Shown here in pieces: positions 7,798-16,957 of a DNA stretch of 64,000 nt; the first letter of the stretch is position 1; each line of letters begins with the position of its first letter. A model generated the notes under the pieces. It was not told where the DNA came from. It saw only the letters and a list, made by a program, of their open reading frames with translations, and ran no database searches. Position numbers and translations under genes: made by a program. The stretch is from Aeromicrobium camelliae (GTDB lineage: Bacteria; Actinomycetota; Actinomycetes; Propionibacteriales; Nocardioidaceae): assembly GCF_003850045.1 (NCBI RefSeq), contig NZ_RQJX01000015.1:1-64000 (forward strand), in the 5' to 3' direction.

Positions 7798-8742
7798 ATG
7801 ACGACCCCCGACCATCCCGGAGCATTCGGTTACGGCCTGGCCACCGTCACCCCCGACGGCACCGTCCTCGACGTCTGGTACCCCGAGCCGCAGCTCGGCG
7901 CCGCCCCCGAGAACCCCAGCGAGCCCGACGAGCTCACCGCGGCCGCCGGCGACGACCCCATCCGACAGGTGACACGCGCCGTCGTGTTCACCGTGATCGA
8001 CGACCTCCAAGCGCCGCCGGCCGACGCCTACGACGTCTACCTGCGCCTGCACCTGCTGTCGCACCGACTCGTCGCACCGCACGGCCAGAACCTCGACGGC
8101 ATCTTCGGCCTCCTCGCCAACGTCGTGTGGACGAACCTCGGGCCCTGCGCCGTCGAGGGCTTCGAGAGCACGCGCGCCCGCGCTCGCGCCGCCGGCCACC
8201 ACCTCTCGGTCACGAGCGTCGACAAGTTCCCGCGGATGACCGACTACGTCGTGCCGTCCGGTGTGCGGATCGGCGACGCAGATCGCGTCCGCCTCGGCGC
8301 CCACCTCGCCTCGGGCACCACCGTCATGCACGAGGGCTTCGTGAACTTCAACGCCGGCACCCTCGGCACCGCCATGGTGGAAGGCCGCATCTCCGCGGGC
8401 GTCACCGTGGGCAACGGCTCCGACGTCGGCGGCGGCGCGTCCATCATGGGCACGCTGTCCGGTGGCGGCAAGGAAGTCATCTCCGTCGGCGAAGGCTGCC
8501 TCATCGGCGCCAACGCGGGCATCGGCATCTCGCTCGGCGACGACTGCGTCGTGGCCGCCGGCACGTACGTCACGGCCGGCAGCAAGGTCACGCTGCCTGA
8601 CGGACGCGTCGTCAAGGCGGCCGAACTGTCCGGTGCCAGCGGCATCCTGTTCCTCACCAACAGCGAGACCGGCGCCTTGGAAGCCCGGCCGCGCGAGGGC
8701 CGCAGCAGCGTCGAACTCAACGCCGCACTGCACGCCAACTGA
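7798..8742 (+). CDS. dapD: 2,3,4,5-tetrahydropyridine-2,6-dicarboxylate N-succinyltransferase
   Basis: A 314-residue enzyme of the actinobacterial DapD type. It transfers succinate from succinyl-CoA to tetrahydrodipicolinate in lysine and meso-diaminopimelate synthesis. The C-terminal half is a left-handed parallel beta-helix of hexapeptide turns (for instance '[19 protein letters not shown]' and '[20 protein letters not shown]'), and the N-terminal domain matches the mycobacterial form rather than the E. coli form. ATG at 7798 with TAGGTT seven bases ahead indicates a leaderless message. It works in the same pathway as dapC further on at 12.6-13.7 kb. Confidence 0.93.
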   Translation: MTTPDHPGAFGYGLATVTPDGTVLDVWYPEPQLGAAPENPSEPDELTAAAGDDPIRQVTRAVVFTVIDDLQAPPADAYDVYLRLHLLSHRLVAPHGQNLDGIFGLLANVVWTNLGPCAVEGFESTRARARAAGHHLSVTSVDKFPRMTDYVVPSGVRIGDADRVRLGAHLASGTTVMHEGFVNFNAGTLGTAMVEGRISAGVTVGNGSDVGGGASIMGTLSGGGKEVISVGEGCLIGANAGIGISLGDDCVVAAGTYVTAGSKVTLPDGRVVKAAELSGASGILFLTNSETGALEARPREGRSSVELNAALHAN

Positions 8743-8745
8743 GCC

Positions 8746-9573
8746 GTGCGCTTCCGGTGGGTCCTCGTCGGCGGCCTGCTCGTGGCGGGTGGGCTCGTGG
8801 CCGCCGTCATCAACGACGCTGAGCCACGTCGCACCCAGTACTGCGTGGCCCAGGTGGGCGACCTCAGTGCTCGGACCGATCTCGAGCAGGCGAAGTGGAC
8901 CACCCTGATGTCGGCGATCGCGGATCGTCGCGGCCTGCCACCGCGGGCCACGACGATCGCGATCGCCACGGCGTATCAGGAGTCGCGCATCCACAACATC
9001 GACTACGGGGACCGCGACTCGCTCGGGCTCTTTCAGCAGCGCCCGTCTCAGGGATGGGGTGCGCCGGAGCAGGTGATGGATCCGACCTACGCCATCAACC
9101 GGTTCTACGACGGGCTCGTGCAGGTGCCGGACTACGTCAATCTGCCGATCACGGAGGCCGCGCAGGCCGTGCAGCGGTCCGCCTATCCGGACGCGTACGC
9201 CGATCACGAACCGTTCGCCCGGGCCCTGGCGTCAGCGCAGCGGGGCCACTCCCCCGCGAGCTTCACGTGCCACATCAATCCCGTCGCGGGTGGCTCGGTC
9301 ACCGCGATCGTGGCAGCTCTCGAGGGGGCCTACGGTCCGCTCCCGAACGAACCCGCGGAGGACGGCAACAGCGTGCGGCTTCCCGTCGGCGATACCGCGG
9401 AACCGTCCGTCCGAGGCTGGGCGCTCGCGCACTTCCTGGTCGGCAACGCCGCGGAACTGCGGATCGAGCAGATCGCCTTCGACGGGATGTCCTGGTCCGC
9501 GGACGACTACGAGCAGGGCTGGACCGAGGACGACGAGGCGCCTGCTGACGCCGTCGTCGCCCGCGTCAGCTGA
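8746..9573 (+). CDS. Exported lysozyme-fold-like protein, function unknown
   Basis: A 275-residue protein with an N-terminal signal anchor (residues 5-22). The central region 'IAIATAYQESRIHNIDYGDRD' and 'SLGLFQQRPSQGWG' resembles the catalytic neighbourhood of lytic transglycosylases, with Glu79 where the catalytic acid would be. Homologous proteins in actinobacteria are usually left unnamed. A muralytic role outside the membrane is a reasonable inference but no second catalytic residue can be assigned. The GTG start is three bases after the dapD stop, so the two genes are probably co-transcribed, linking it to cell-wall precursor supply. Confidence 0.7.
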   Translation: MRFRWVLVGGLLVAGGLVAAVINDAEPRRTQYCVAQVGDLSARTDLEQAKWTTLMSAIADRRGLPPRATTIAIATAYQESRIHNIDYGDRDSLGLFQQRPSQGWGAPEQVMDPTYAINRFYDGLVQVPDYVNLPITEAAQAVQRSAYPDAYADHEPFARALASAQRGHSPASFTCHINPVAGGSVTAIVAALEGAYGPLPNEPAEDGNSVRLPVGDTAEPSVRGWALAHFLVGNAAELRIEQIAFDGMSWSADDYEQGWTEDDEAPADAVVARVS

Positions 9574-9593
9574 CGGGGCGACGACGGCATCAC

Positions 9594-10400
9594 TCAGCCG
9601 ATGTCGCGGCGGAGCGTGATGAAGCGGGCGCCGAGCGCGAAGATCGCGATGTACGCGAGCATCACGAGGCCGCCCGCCCAGCGGCTGAGCAGATCGGTCT
9701 CGCCCATCGAGCCGAAGAAGCTCGTCCCGAGGACTGCGTCGGCGGCGGCCCCGGGCAGGTACGCGGAGACGCCCTGCAAAGCGTCGACCGCGGTCATGGC
9801 GACACGCGCGATCGGCTCGACGAACTGGGTGAAGCCGATGATGACGATGATCGCCGCGACCTGGTTGGTCAACAGTCCGCCGATCGCGACGCCCAACACG
9901 TTCCAGATCGCCATCACGACCACCGACCAGCCGAGAAGCGACCAGACGTCGCTGTTGCCGAGGTAGGCGCCCTCGCCCATGAGGGCGAGGACCGGAGCTC
10001 CGCCGGCCACCGTGCCGGCAGTGGCGATCACGCCGATGATGACGCCGAAGATCGCCGCCACGACGAGCTTGGCCAGCACGAGCACCGTGCGGCGCGGCTC
10101 GACCAGCAGCGTCGGCGTGATGGTCTGGTGGCGGAACTCGTTCGTGAACAGCAGGCTGCCGATGATCAGCGGGAAGACATAGCCGAGCGGGCTGGTCAGC
10201 GAGTAGGTCATCGTCGCGGCGTCCTCGCCGGAGAGCAGCGGAGCCCCGGTGTCCACGCTCGCTGTCGTGCTGCCGTACGCGAACGAGAACGCCAGCACCG
10301 CGCCCAGGAACAGCAGGTAGGCGAACATCGCCAACCCGAGGATCCACCACATGCGGGTAGACAGGAACTTGCGGAATTCTCCACGGATCGCGGCGCTCAT
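9594..10400 (-). CDS. ABC-2 type transporter permease
   Basis: A 268-residue permease with about six membrane helices and the ABC-2 topology: a first helix after 'FRKFLSTRMWW', a long extracytoplasmic loop, then five helices. 'TNEFRHQTITPTLL' is the typical amphipathic segment after helix 2 of ABC-2 permeases. The ATG at 10400 overlaps the stop of the ATPase gene as ATGA, so the two are coupled and form one exporter. Substrate unknown; relatives include antibiotic and lipid exporters. Confidence 0.88.
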   Translation of the reverse strand: MSAAIRGEFRKFLSTRMWWILGLAMFAYLLFLGAVLAFSFAYGSTTASVDTGAPLLSGEDAATMTYSLTSPLGYVFPLIIGSLLFTNEFRHQTITPTLLVEPRRTVLVLAKLVVAAIFGVIIGVIATAGTVAGGAPVLALMGEGAYLGNSDVWSLLGWSVVVMAIWNVLGVAIGGLLTNQVAAIIVIIGFTQFVEPIARVAMTAVDALQGVSAYLPGAAADAVLGTSFFGSMGETDLLSRWAGGLVMLAYIAIFALGARFITLRRDIG

Positions 10401-11311
10401 ACGGCCACCTCCTGCGTCGGCTCTCCGGTGAGTCTCAAGAACACGTCCTCGAGGCCGACACCGACGTCGGCGAGGCGGTGCAGTTCGATGCCGGCGGCGA
10501 AGGCGGCCGCACCGACCTGAGCCGCGTCCGCGTTGTGCAGGACCACCAGGCCGTCGTGCTGCGGCTCGGCGCGCCACTGCTGGGCTTGGGCCAACTCGAC
10601 GACACGCTGCGGCGTGGGGCTGAGCACCTCGACACTCGGCGCCGCGAGCCGGCGCAGGTCGCCCAACGACGACTCGTGAACGAGACGGCCCTTGGCGATG
10701 ATGACGACGTCGTCGACGGTGCTCTGGACCTCGCTCAGCACGTGGCTGGAGACCAGCACGGTCTTCCCCTCATCGGCGAACGCGCGCAGCAACTGGCGGA
10801 GCCACACGATGCCCTGCGGATCGAGACCGTTGGCCGGCTCGTCGAGGATCACGACGGCAGGATCGCCGAGCATGGCGTAGGCGAGCGCGAGGCGCTGGCG
10901 CATCCCCATCGAGTAGCCACCCACCCGGCGCTTCTTGGCCTGGTCGAGGCCGACCAGTTCGAGCAATTCGTGGCAGCGCGACTCCGGGACGCCGACCTGC
11001 GGGGCGAACATGCGCAGGTGGTCGAGCCCCGAACGCCCCGGGTGGAAGGCGGACGCCTCGAGTGACGCGCCGACGGTCTGCGCCGGCTGGCGCAACTCCA
11101 GGTACGGCGTGTCGCCGATGAGCGCGCGGCCCGACGTGGGGCGCACGAGCCCGAGCAGCATCCGCAGTGTGGTGGTCTTCCCGGCACCGTTGGGGCCGAG
11201 GAAGCCGGTCACGGCTCCCGGGCGGACGGTGAACGACAGATCGTCGACCGCCCTGACAGGTCCGAAGTGCTTACTGAGTCGATCGATCGTCACCGCGGCG
11301 GGTGCCGTCAT
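10397..11311 (-). CDS. ABC transporter ATP-binding protein
   Basis: A 304-residue ATPase of the DrrA/CcmA-like class. Walker A GPNGAGKT (residues 39-46), signature YSMGMRQ (133-139, a common variant of LSGGQ in this class) and Walker B with D-loop ILDEPANGLDP (155-165) are intact, followed by the switch histidine in 'VLVSSHVLSEV'. A C-terminal extension of about 90 residues resembles the regulatory tail of exporters of this class. It energises the permease encoded immediately downstream. Confidence 0.9.
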   Translation of the reverse strand: MTAPAAVTIDRLSKHFGPVRAVDDLSFTVRPGAVTGFLGPNGAGKTTTLRMLLGLVRPTSGRALIGDTPYLELRQPAQTVGASLEASAFHPGRSGLDHLRMFAPQVGVPESRCHELLELVGLDQAKKRRVGGYSMGMRQRLALAYAMLGDPAVVILDEPANGLDPQGIVWLRQLLRAFADEGKTVLVSSHVLSEVQSTVDDVVIIAKGRLVHESSLGDLRRLAAPSVEVLSPTPQRVVELAQAQQWRAEPQHDGLVVLHNADAAQVGAAAFAAGIELHRLADVGVGLEDVFLRLTGEPTQEVAV

Positions 11312-11373
11312 CGGTCGTCCTTCCCTCGTGGACTGGCTGGCGGTTCGACCCTATCGTCCGCTTTTCCCGCCGG

Positions 11374-12015
11374 TCACGAGGGTTCGGTCTCTTTTCGGGT
11401 GGTCACCGTCACAGCGACGGCGCCCGCCTGCTGCTCGCAGCGTCGTCGCACTTCGCCGATGTCGAGCCGGCCAGGTACGAGGCGCGGATCGGGGCGGAAG
11501 GTGATCGTCGTTCCCGTCGGAGCGTCGGAGTTGATCGGCTCGAGTCCGGTGACGGGCACTCCCTGTTCGTAGCGCTGTGTCCACGCGCCCGCGGCACGCC
11601 GGTTCTCGTGCACCAGCCATTCGCTGAGTGCGGCGACGACAGAGACGCCGCGGCGGGGGTGTCCGTCCGCGAGGGTCTCGGCGTCCGGATGGTCGAAGAA
11701 CCGCAGGTCCTTCGTCGCGATGATGGGCTTGCGAACGGCCAGCCCCTCGTCGTCGAACCGGGTGTCCGTCCCCCGTCCGGTGTCAGCGATGCTCACCGAG
11801 CCGTCCGCACCGAGGGTCACGACGATGTGCTGGCGCTCGATGTAGGGCGCCTCGTCGACCGGGTACGCCAGCAGTTCGAGAACGAGGTGCAGGGGGTCCG
11901 GAGCGTACTGCTGCGGAGCCGATCGGATCTGCCTCAGATGTGCGGCGTCGACCTCGCTCGCCCACGCGTGGGTGGTCGGCGCCCACTCGTGCCGACTGGT
12001 TCTGGCCCCGCTCAC
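11374..12015 (-). CDS. Stand-alone GyrB-like ATPase-domain protein with altered ATP site
   Basis: A 213-residue protein that covers only the GHKL ATPase domain of GyrB/ParE. Matches include 'PLHLVLELLAYPVDEA' (GyrB helix with the catalytic Glu, here Glu47), DTGRG (78-82), 'RRGVSVVAALSEWL' (GyrB VGVSVVNALS motif) and 'GTTITFRPDP' (168-177). The transducer, TOPRIM and tail regions are absent. The residue equal to the Mg-binding Asn of GyrB appears to be Tyr51, and the preceding Asp is Ala50, so ATP hydrolysis may be lost or changed. Start is a GTG that overlaps the stop of the upstream flavin-binding gene as GTGA. Function unknown. Confidence 0.75.
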   Translation of the reverse strand: MSGARTSRHEWAPTTHAWASEVDAAHLRQIRSAPQQYAPDPLHLVLELLAYPVDEAPYIERQHIVVTLGADGSVSIADTGRGTDTRFDDEGLAVRKPIIATKDLRFFDHPDAETLADGHPRRGVSVVAALSEWLVHENRRAAGAWTQRYEQGVPVTGLEPINSDAPTGTTITFRPDPRLVPGRLDIGEVRRRCEQQAGAVAVTVTTRKETEPS

Positions 12016-12485
12016 AGCGTCTCAGAGCCGTGCCGCGCGTCGTACGTGTCGCCGGTGATCCTCGTCTTGAGGAAACTGAGCGCCGACGCGACCTTGCCTC
12101 CGGGCGTGTCCCAGTACTCGCCCTCCTGCAGATCGACACGCAGCAGAACGGCGTTCGGATCGTCGGGCCCACCGGGAAGCCACGCCTCGGCGAACGTCGT
12201 CCACAGTTCGCGCAGCTTCTCCGGGTCGTTGACCACGGTCGCGGTTCCCGACGCCGCGACCCAGACGTCGCGGGAACTGAACGTCAGCTGAACCCGCGGA
12301 TTGGCGTTGATGTCTTGGACGTGGCGGGTGTCGCGCGCGCTGATGAACCACATCTGCGCGCTCGGCTCCACTTGCTGACGCGCCATGGGCACGGCGCGAA
12401 GCTCCCCAGCCGGACCGACGGTCGTCATCATGGCGATCGGCATGTCGTCCATGAGTTCGAGCAGATGGTCGCGATCCTCAGTCAT
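12012..12485 (-). CDS. Pyridoxamine 5'-phosphate oxidase-like (split-barrel flavin) protein, general stress type
   Basis: A 157-residue protein with the split beta-barrel fold: 'AMMTTVGPAGELRAVPMARQ' strand pair, 'MWFISARDTRHVQDINANPRVQLTF' region and 'WVAASGTATVVNDPEKL', ending with 'YWDTPGGKVASALSFLKTRI'. This pattern matches the general-stress (GsiB/YzzA-like) subgroup that binds FMN or F420 rather than true PNP oxidase. The ATG at 12485 gives the usual N-terminus for the subgroup. It is translationally coupled to the GyrB-like gene, a pairing for which I know no function. Confidence 0.82.
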   Translation of the reverse strand: MTEDRDHLLELMDDMPIAMMTTVGPAGELRAVPMARQQVEPSAQMWFISARDTRHVQDINANPRVQLTFSSRDVWVAASGTATVVNDPEKLRELWTTFAEAWLPGGPDDPNAVLLRVDLQEGEYWDTPGGKVASALSFLKTRITGDTYDARHGSETL

Positions 12486-12598
12486 GCCAGCCTCCTCGGC
12501 CTCGGGGTCCGTCTCCCCCACCGTAGGCACAGGAGCGGCTCCACCGCAGCGCACGAGAGCGTCGCCCCGCGCGCGCTCCGACGCAGACAGGCGCGACG

Positions 12599-13696
12599 TC
12601 AGGCGAGGCGTGCGGCCGCGGCCGCGATGCGCTCGTCGGTCGCGGTGAAACCGACCCGCACGTGGCGGGCGCCGGCCGGACCGTAGAACTCCCCAGGCGC
12701 GACGAGGATGCCGCGCTCGGCCAGCCACGCGACCGTGTCGCGGCAGTGCTCGCCGCGCGTCGCCCACAGGTACAGCGAGCCCTGCGAGTGCGTGATCTCG
12801 AAGCCGGCCTTCTCCAGCGCGGAGCGCAGCACGGCGCGTCGTCGCGCGTACCGCTCGCGCTGCGCGTCGACGTGGGCGTCGTCGCCGAGCGCCGCTTCCA
12901 TCGCCGCGGCCACGGGGGCGGGAAGCATGAAGCCGAGGTGCTTGCGCAGCGCCAGCAACTCGCCGATCACCGCCTGGTCACCGACGACGAACGCGTCACG
13001 GTAGCCCGCGAGATTGGAGCGCTTCGACAGCGAATGCACCGCGAGGATGCCCTCGAGTGACCCGCCGTTGATGTCCGGGTGCAGCACCGACGTGGCCTCG
13101 CCCTCCCAGACGAACTCCAGGTAGCACTCGTCGCTGACGAGCAGCGTTCCTCGCTCACGGCACCACTCGACCGTCTTGCGCAGGTGGTCGGCGCCGAGCA
13201 CCTGGCCGTGCGGATTGGCCGGCGAGTTCAGGTAGAGCAGTCGCGGCGCGGAGGGGCCGAAGGCAACCGTACTGTCCGCCGCCACCGGCTCGCAGCGGGC
13301 GTAGCGCGCGCCGACCTCGTAGGTCGGGTACGCGAGCGTCGGGAAGGCGACGACGTCCCCCGGGCCCAGACCGAGCTGGACGGGGAGGTTGCCGATGAAC
13401 TCCTTCGAACCCACCGTCGGGAGCACCTGGTCGGGCGTCACGCCGGTGATGCCGAACCGCCGGGCCAGCCAGTCGACGACCGACTGACGAAGCGACACGG
13501 GCCCGAACACCGTCGGATAGCCGGGAGCATTCGCGGCCTTCGCGAGCGCGTCCTGGGCGACCTGCGGGGAGTCGTCGACGGGGGCGCCGACAGAGAGGTC
13601 GACGATGCCGTCGGGGTGCGCGGCCGCACGCGCCTTGGCCTCCGCGAGGGTGTCCCAGGGGAAGACAGGAAGGCGGGCCGAGACCGGGCCGGTCAC
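12599..13696 (-). CDS. dapC: N-succinyldiaminopimelate aminotransferase
   Basis: A 365-residue class I/II PLP-dependent aminotransferase. 'VHSLSKRSNLAGYRDAFVVGD' region (SLSKRSNLAG) carries the Schiff-base lysine, 'LYLNSPANPHGQVL' the substrate loop, and 'VRVGFTATDERI' the carboxylate-binding arginine near the end. It converts N-succinyl-2-amino-6-oxopimelate to N-succinyl-LL-DAP with glutamate, two steps from DapD. The adjacency to fdxA (7 bases apart, same strand) is the standard actinobacterial arrangement and supports dapC over a generic aminotransferase. GTG start. Confidence 0.9.
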   Translation of the reverse strand: MTGPVSARLPVFPWDTLAEAKARAAAHPDGIVDLSVGAPVDDSPQVAQDALAKAANAPGYPTVFGPVSLRQSVVDWLARRFGITGVTPDQVLPTVGSKEFIGNLPVQLGLGPGDVVAFPTLAYPTYEVGARYARCEPVAADSTVAFGPSAPRLLYLNSPANPHGQVLGADHLRKTVEWCRERGTLLVSDECYLEFVWEGEATSVLHPDINGGSLEGILAVHSLSKRSNLAGYRDAFVVGDQAVIGELLALRKHLGFMLPAPVAAAMEAALGDDAHVDAQRERYARRRAVLRSALEKAGFEITHSQGSLYLWATRGEHCRDTVAWLAERGILVAPGEFYGPAGARHVRVGFTATDERIAAAAARLA

Positions 13697-13703
13697 GCCG
13701 CGC

Positions 13704-14027
13704 TCACTCCTGGTTCTGCGGCGGGAGCGCCTCGATGAAGGGATGGTCGGCGTCGATCACGCCCATCTTCGTCGCACCGCCGGGCGAGCCCAGCTTGTCG
13801 AAGAAGTGCACGTTGGCGTCGTAGTAGTCCTTCCACTCCTCCGGAGTGTCGTCCTCGTAGAAGATCGCCTCGACGGGGCAGACCGGCTCGCACGCACCGC
13901 AGTCGACGCACTCGTCGGGGTGGATGTAGAGCATGCGGTTGCCCTCGTAGATGCAGTCGACCGGACACTCGTCCACGCAGGCACGGTCCTTGATGTCGAC
14001 ACACGGCTGGGCAATCACGTAAGTCAC
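13704..14027 (-). CDS. fdxA: 7Fe ferredoxin
   Basis: A 107-residue ferredoxin carrying [3Fe-4S] and [4Fe-4S] clusters. Cysteines lie at 9, 17, 21, 25, 40, 43, 46 and 50; the second group CVDCGACEPVCP is the classical 4Fe-4S motif while the first group has the spacing of the 3Fe site. The long C-terminal tail after residue 60 is typical of the actinobacterial and Azotobacter FdI type. The GTG at 14027 has AGGAG nine bases upstream. It precedes dapC in the same operon, and serves as an electron carrier in the cytoplasm. Confidence 0.93.
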   Translation of the reverse strand: MTYVIAQPCVDIKDRACVDECPVDCIYEGNRMLYIHPDECVDCGACEPVCPVEAIFYEDDTPEEWKDYYDANVHFFDKLGSPGGATKMGVIDADHPFIEALPPQNQE

Positions 14028-14128
14028 GGGAAGCACTCCTTCGGAACGGTCATCACCAGTATCGCGGGAGTCGCGAACCGTCCGCACCTGAGGTCCACCT
14101 TATGAACGCACCCTGAGAGGCTGGAGGC

Positions 14129-15097
14129 GTGGAACCTCTCGACAGCGACGACGTCGGGCAGCGCGTCACCGTGCGTGCCGCGACGGGACAGACCGGTCCG
14201 ACGGGTGGACCGCAGTTCACCGACACCGTCGGGCGCCTCGTCCGCGTCGAGCCGGACCACTTCGTCATCGAGCGTCGCGACGGGTCGACGCGGGCCGTCC
14301 CGCGTGCCGCGGTGGTGGCCGCCAAGCGCGTCCCGGCGCGTCCGAAGCGAAGCCGAGCCGCTCGTGAGGTGAGCGCTGACGACCTCATGCGCATCACCTC
14401 CCGCGGATGGCCGGCCGTGCACTCCGAGCCCCTGGGCGAGTGGGAACTGCGCGCGGCGGGTGGCTTCACCGGCAGAGCCAACTCCGTCGCCGTCCATGGT
14501 GACCCCGGGATGCCGTTCGCCGACGCGCTCGACGCGGTCGCGGCGTTCGCTGAGCGGCACGGCGTCGCTCCTGCCGCTCAGGTCGTGGTCGGCTCCCGGT
14601 GGCATCAGCGCTTTCTCGACGCGGGCTGGCAGCGGCCGCGAAGCACCCGCCCCGGCGCGATCGTCCAGGTCGCCGATCTCGGCACCTACGCCCCGGATCC
14701 GCTGGTGCGGATCGAACCGTCGGCCAGCGAGGCGTGGCTCGCGCATTACGGCCGCGTCGAGGACCTCGACGTGGCCCGGGCGGTGCTCGAAGGTCCCGAA
14801 CGGGTCGGCTTCGCGATGCTGGAGGACGCGGCGATCGGCCGCGTCGTGGTGACCGGCGAATGGGCCGGGCTGGCCGCCGTGGAGGTGGACCCGGCCCACC
14901 GGCGCCGTGGCCTGGCCCGACGCGTCGTCGCCGCGTGTCTCGCCTGGGCCGCCTAGCACGACGCCGACAAGGCGTATCTGCAAGTCATGGAAGACAACAA
15001 CCCCGCCCTCCAGCTCTACGCCCCCTTCGGCTTCGTCACCCACCACGAATACGTGTATCTCCAACCCCCGAACGCGAGTGACGGCGACACGGCTTAG
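14129..15097 (+). pseudogene. GNAT acetyltransferase interrupted by an in-frame TAG
   Basis: The reading frame starts at GTG 14129. Residues 1-70 form a small N-terminal domain seen in actinobacterial acetyltransferases beside fdxA; the GNAT domain follows, with the acetyl-CoA-binding segment 'VDPAHRRRGLARRVVAA' near residue 255. A TAG at 14954-14956 ends the frame after 'CLAWAA', inside the GNAT fold. The same frame continues without a break as 'HDADKAYLQVMEDNNPALQ', then 'LYAPFGFVTHHEYVYL', exactly the missing last helix and strands, to a second TAG at 15095-15097. This is either a recent nonsense mutation, a read-through site, or a base-calling error. Confidence 0.85.
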
Positions 15098-15190
15098 GTG
15101 GTCGAGTAGCGACCGAGGAACCAGGGAGCGAGACCACGTCACGTGGTCTCGATACGTCGGTCGCTGGGCGACCTCCTACTCGACCACCTA
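15095..15190. repeat. Palindromic dispersed repeat, family A
   Basis: Outer arms TAGGTGGTCGAGTAG (15095-15109) and CTACTCGACCACCTA (15176-15190) are perfect inverted copies. An inner palindrome has arms GAGACCACGT and ACGTGGTCTC around one base (15130-15150). It fills the space between two convergent genes and could fold into a terminator-like structure. Related copies lie at 33.2-33.5 kb and 40.06 kb. The second stop codon of the broken GNAT frame is its first three bases. Confidence 0.85.
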
Positions 15191-15199
15191 GGGCAACCT

Positions 15200-16957
15200 T
15201 CAGCCTTCGGGTGGGGGCGGAGGGGCCGGTTGCGGGCCGCAGATGACGTGATCGGCGGCCTGGTAGCGGGCCGTGTTCGTCTCGGACTTCACCTTCTGCC
15301 CGTTCTGGTAGAACGTGCGATGAATGTCGATGTCGAAGCCCTGGATCGGCGCCTGCGGAACGCACCGGTTCGTGTCGTCGTAGCGCACGCCCGGCTGGCG
15401 GAAGTTCCGACGCGGCGACTCACCGGCCTCGATGTCGTACTCCTTCGTGCCCCACATCTCGACCGTCATCGCACCCTGCGTGCCCGGCGTACTCGGGTTG
15501 ACGTAGGCGCGGATGAGCACGCCGTTCTTGAGCGAGTTCTTGAACCGCAGGTCCAGGTGGCCGTAGTACACGGTCGCTTCACGACCGACCGGATACCGGT
15601 TGATGTAGAAGGCGTGCGGATGATGTTCGACGTCCTCAAGCCCGGCGAAGAACGCGGCGTTGTAGGTCGTGGTGACGACCTGCGAGACGCCCCCGCCCAT
15701 CTCCTCGCGGAACACGCCGCCGTTGATGACGGTGCCCATCGCGAAACCGTTGGCGACCGTGCGCTCACCGACGGTGTCGTTGAAGCTGAAGGTCTCCCCC
15801 GGTTCGAGGATCGTGCCGTTGATGAGCTCGGCAGCACGCGCTTGATTGATGTTGCGGTAGTCGGCGTGCGGATAGTTGGTGGTGAAGGTCGAGATCTTCT
15901 CGCGGATGCCGAGCGCCTCGGCGTCCTCGGTGGTGAACTCCGGCTCGACCGGCGTGGCCTCGACCGTGATCGAGCGTTCAGGACCCGTCTTGGTGATCAC
16001 CGGAAGCAGTTGGTCGGCCATGGTCTTCGGATCGAGACCGACGCCGGGCTTGCTGGGGATGACGACCGGCTGGTTGTTCTGGATCTCGACGCGCGCGTCG
16101 ACCGCTTTCTCCCCGATGCCGGTGGTGGAGTCCGTGAGCGGCTGCTCCAGCGTCTGCGGGTCGATCTTCGGCTGCATGGCTCCGTCGACGACCTCGACGG
16201 TCAGAGCAGGCGTGTAGGCGGTGATGGGCAGCTCGACCGTCTGCTCGCCGACGTTGAGGATGACCGGCCCGCTCACGGCGGGTTCGGCGATCGTGCGCAC
16301 CGCCTCGGCCAATCCCTCGGAGTCGACCTCCGGTTCGACGGTGCTGGTCGGGACATCGACCGGCTCCTCGGTCATGAGGTACGCATCGGCGATCGCCTCG
16401 GACAGCTCCTCGCGCTCGACGAGTTCGCCTGCCACGGGTTCGCGCGGTTCCGGACGGCCTTCCGGGAACGAGATGAACGCTTCCACCACCGGCACGTCGA
16501 CGGTCTCGGCGATCGTGCCGACGGCACCCTCGAGCTTCTCGTCGTCGACGTCGAGCACTGGAGCGTAGTCGCGGTCACCGAAGATCAGGGCCCACATGTC
16601 GCGCGGGTCCCACGTCCGCTCGCCACCGGCGGCATCGATGCTCTCCTCCGCGTCGAGCGCCAGTCCGATGTCCGCCGGCGCAAGCTCGAAGGTCTGCTCG
16701 CCGTGCTGCACGAGGATGGGCGCGTCGACCCGATCGGCGACGCCCTCCTCGAGGGTCGAAACCGCCGCCGCGGGCTCCATCCCGCCGACGTCGACCTGCG
16801 CGACGGTGGTGTTCGCGGGCAGCCGCTCGCCGGTGAGGAGGTAGCCGGCGACGTACGCGGCCGCGAGAACCGCCAGCACGCCCCCGAGCGTCCACCAGGG
16901 CCACCGCCGGCGCTTGCTTCCTTTCGCCTTGGCGGTGGTCGAGGTCTTCTTCGTCAC
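15200..16957 (-). CDS. VanW-family protein with peptidoglycan-binding-like domains
   Basis: A 585-residue membrane-anchored protein. A basic N-terminus and one membrane helix (about residues 20-42) lead to two repeated alpha/beta domains of the PG_binding_4 (YoaR) type, near 60-160 and 190-300, and then the VanW domain: 'NYPHADYRNINQARAAELI', 'LEPGETFSFNDTVGERT' and 'GGGVSQVVTTTYNAAFFAG'. VanW occurs in some vancomycin-resistance clusters but its action is unknown; here it is in a housekeeping setting. The C-terminus is a proline run (PAPPPPPEG). The start overlaps the stop of the flavin reductase gene by 4 bases. Confidence 0.88.
   Translation of the reverse strand: MTKKTSTTAKAKGSKRRRWPWWTLGGVLAVLAAAYVAGYLLTGERLPANTTVAQVDVGGMEPAAAVSTLEEGVADRVDAPILVQHGEQTFELAPADIGLALDAEESIDAAGGERTWDPRDMWALIFGDRDYAPVLDVDDEKLEGAVGTIAETVDVPVVEAFISFPEGRPEPREPVAGELVEREELSEAIADAYLMTEEPVDVPTSTVEPEVDSEGLAEAVRTIAEPAVSGPVILNVGEQTVELPITAYTPALTVEVVDGAMQPKIDPQTLEQPLTDSTTGIGEKAVDARVEIQNNQPVVIPSKPGVGLDPKTMADQLLPVITKTGPERSITVEATPVEPEFTTEDAEALGIREKISTFTTNYPHADYRNINQARAAELINGTILEPGETFSFNDTVGERTVANGFAMGTVINGGVFREEMGGGVSQVVTTTYNAAFFAGLEDVEHHPHAFYINRYPVGREATVYYGHLDLRFKNSLKNGVLIRAYVNPSTPGTQGAMTVEMWGTKEYDIEAGESPRRNFRQPGVRYDDTNRCVPQAPIQGFDIDIHRTFYQNGQKVKSETNTARYQAADHVICGPQPAPPPPPEG

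Noticed and set aside
7147-9207. A 686-codon minus-strand frame opposite trmL, dapD and the exported protein gene
   Set aside because: Antisense shadow of dapD and neighbours; composition is repetitive and no start with a ribosome site is seen.
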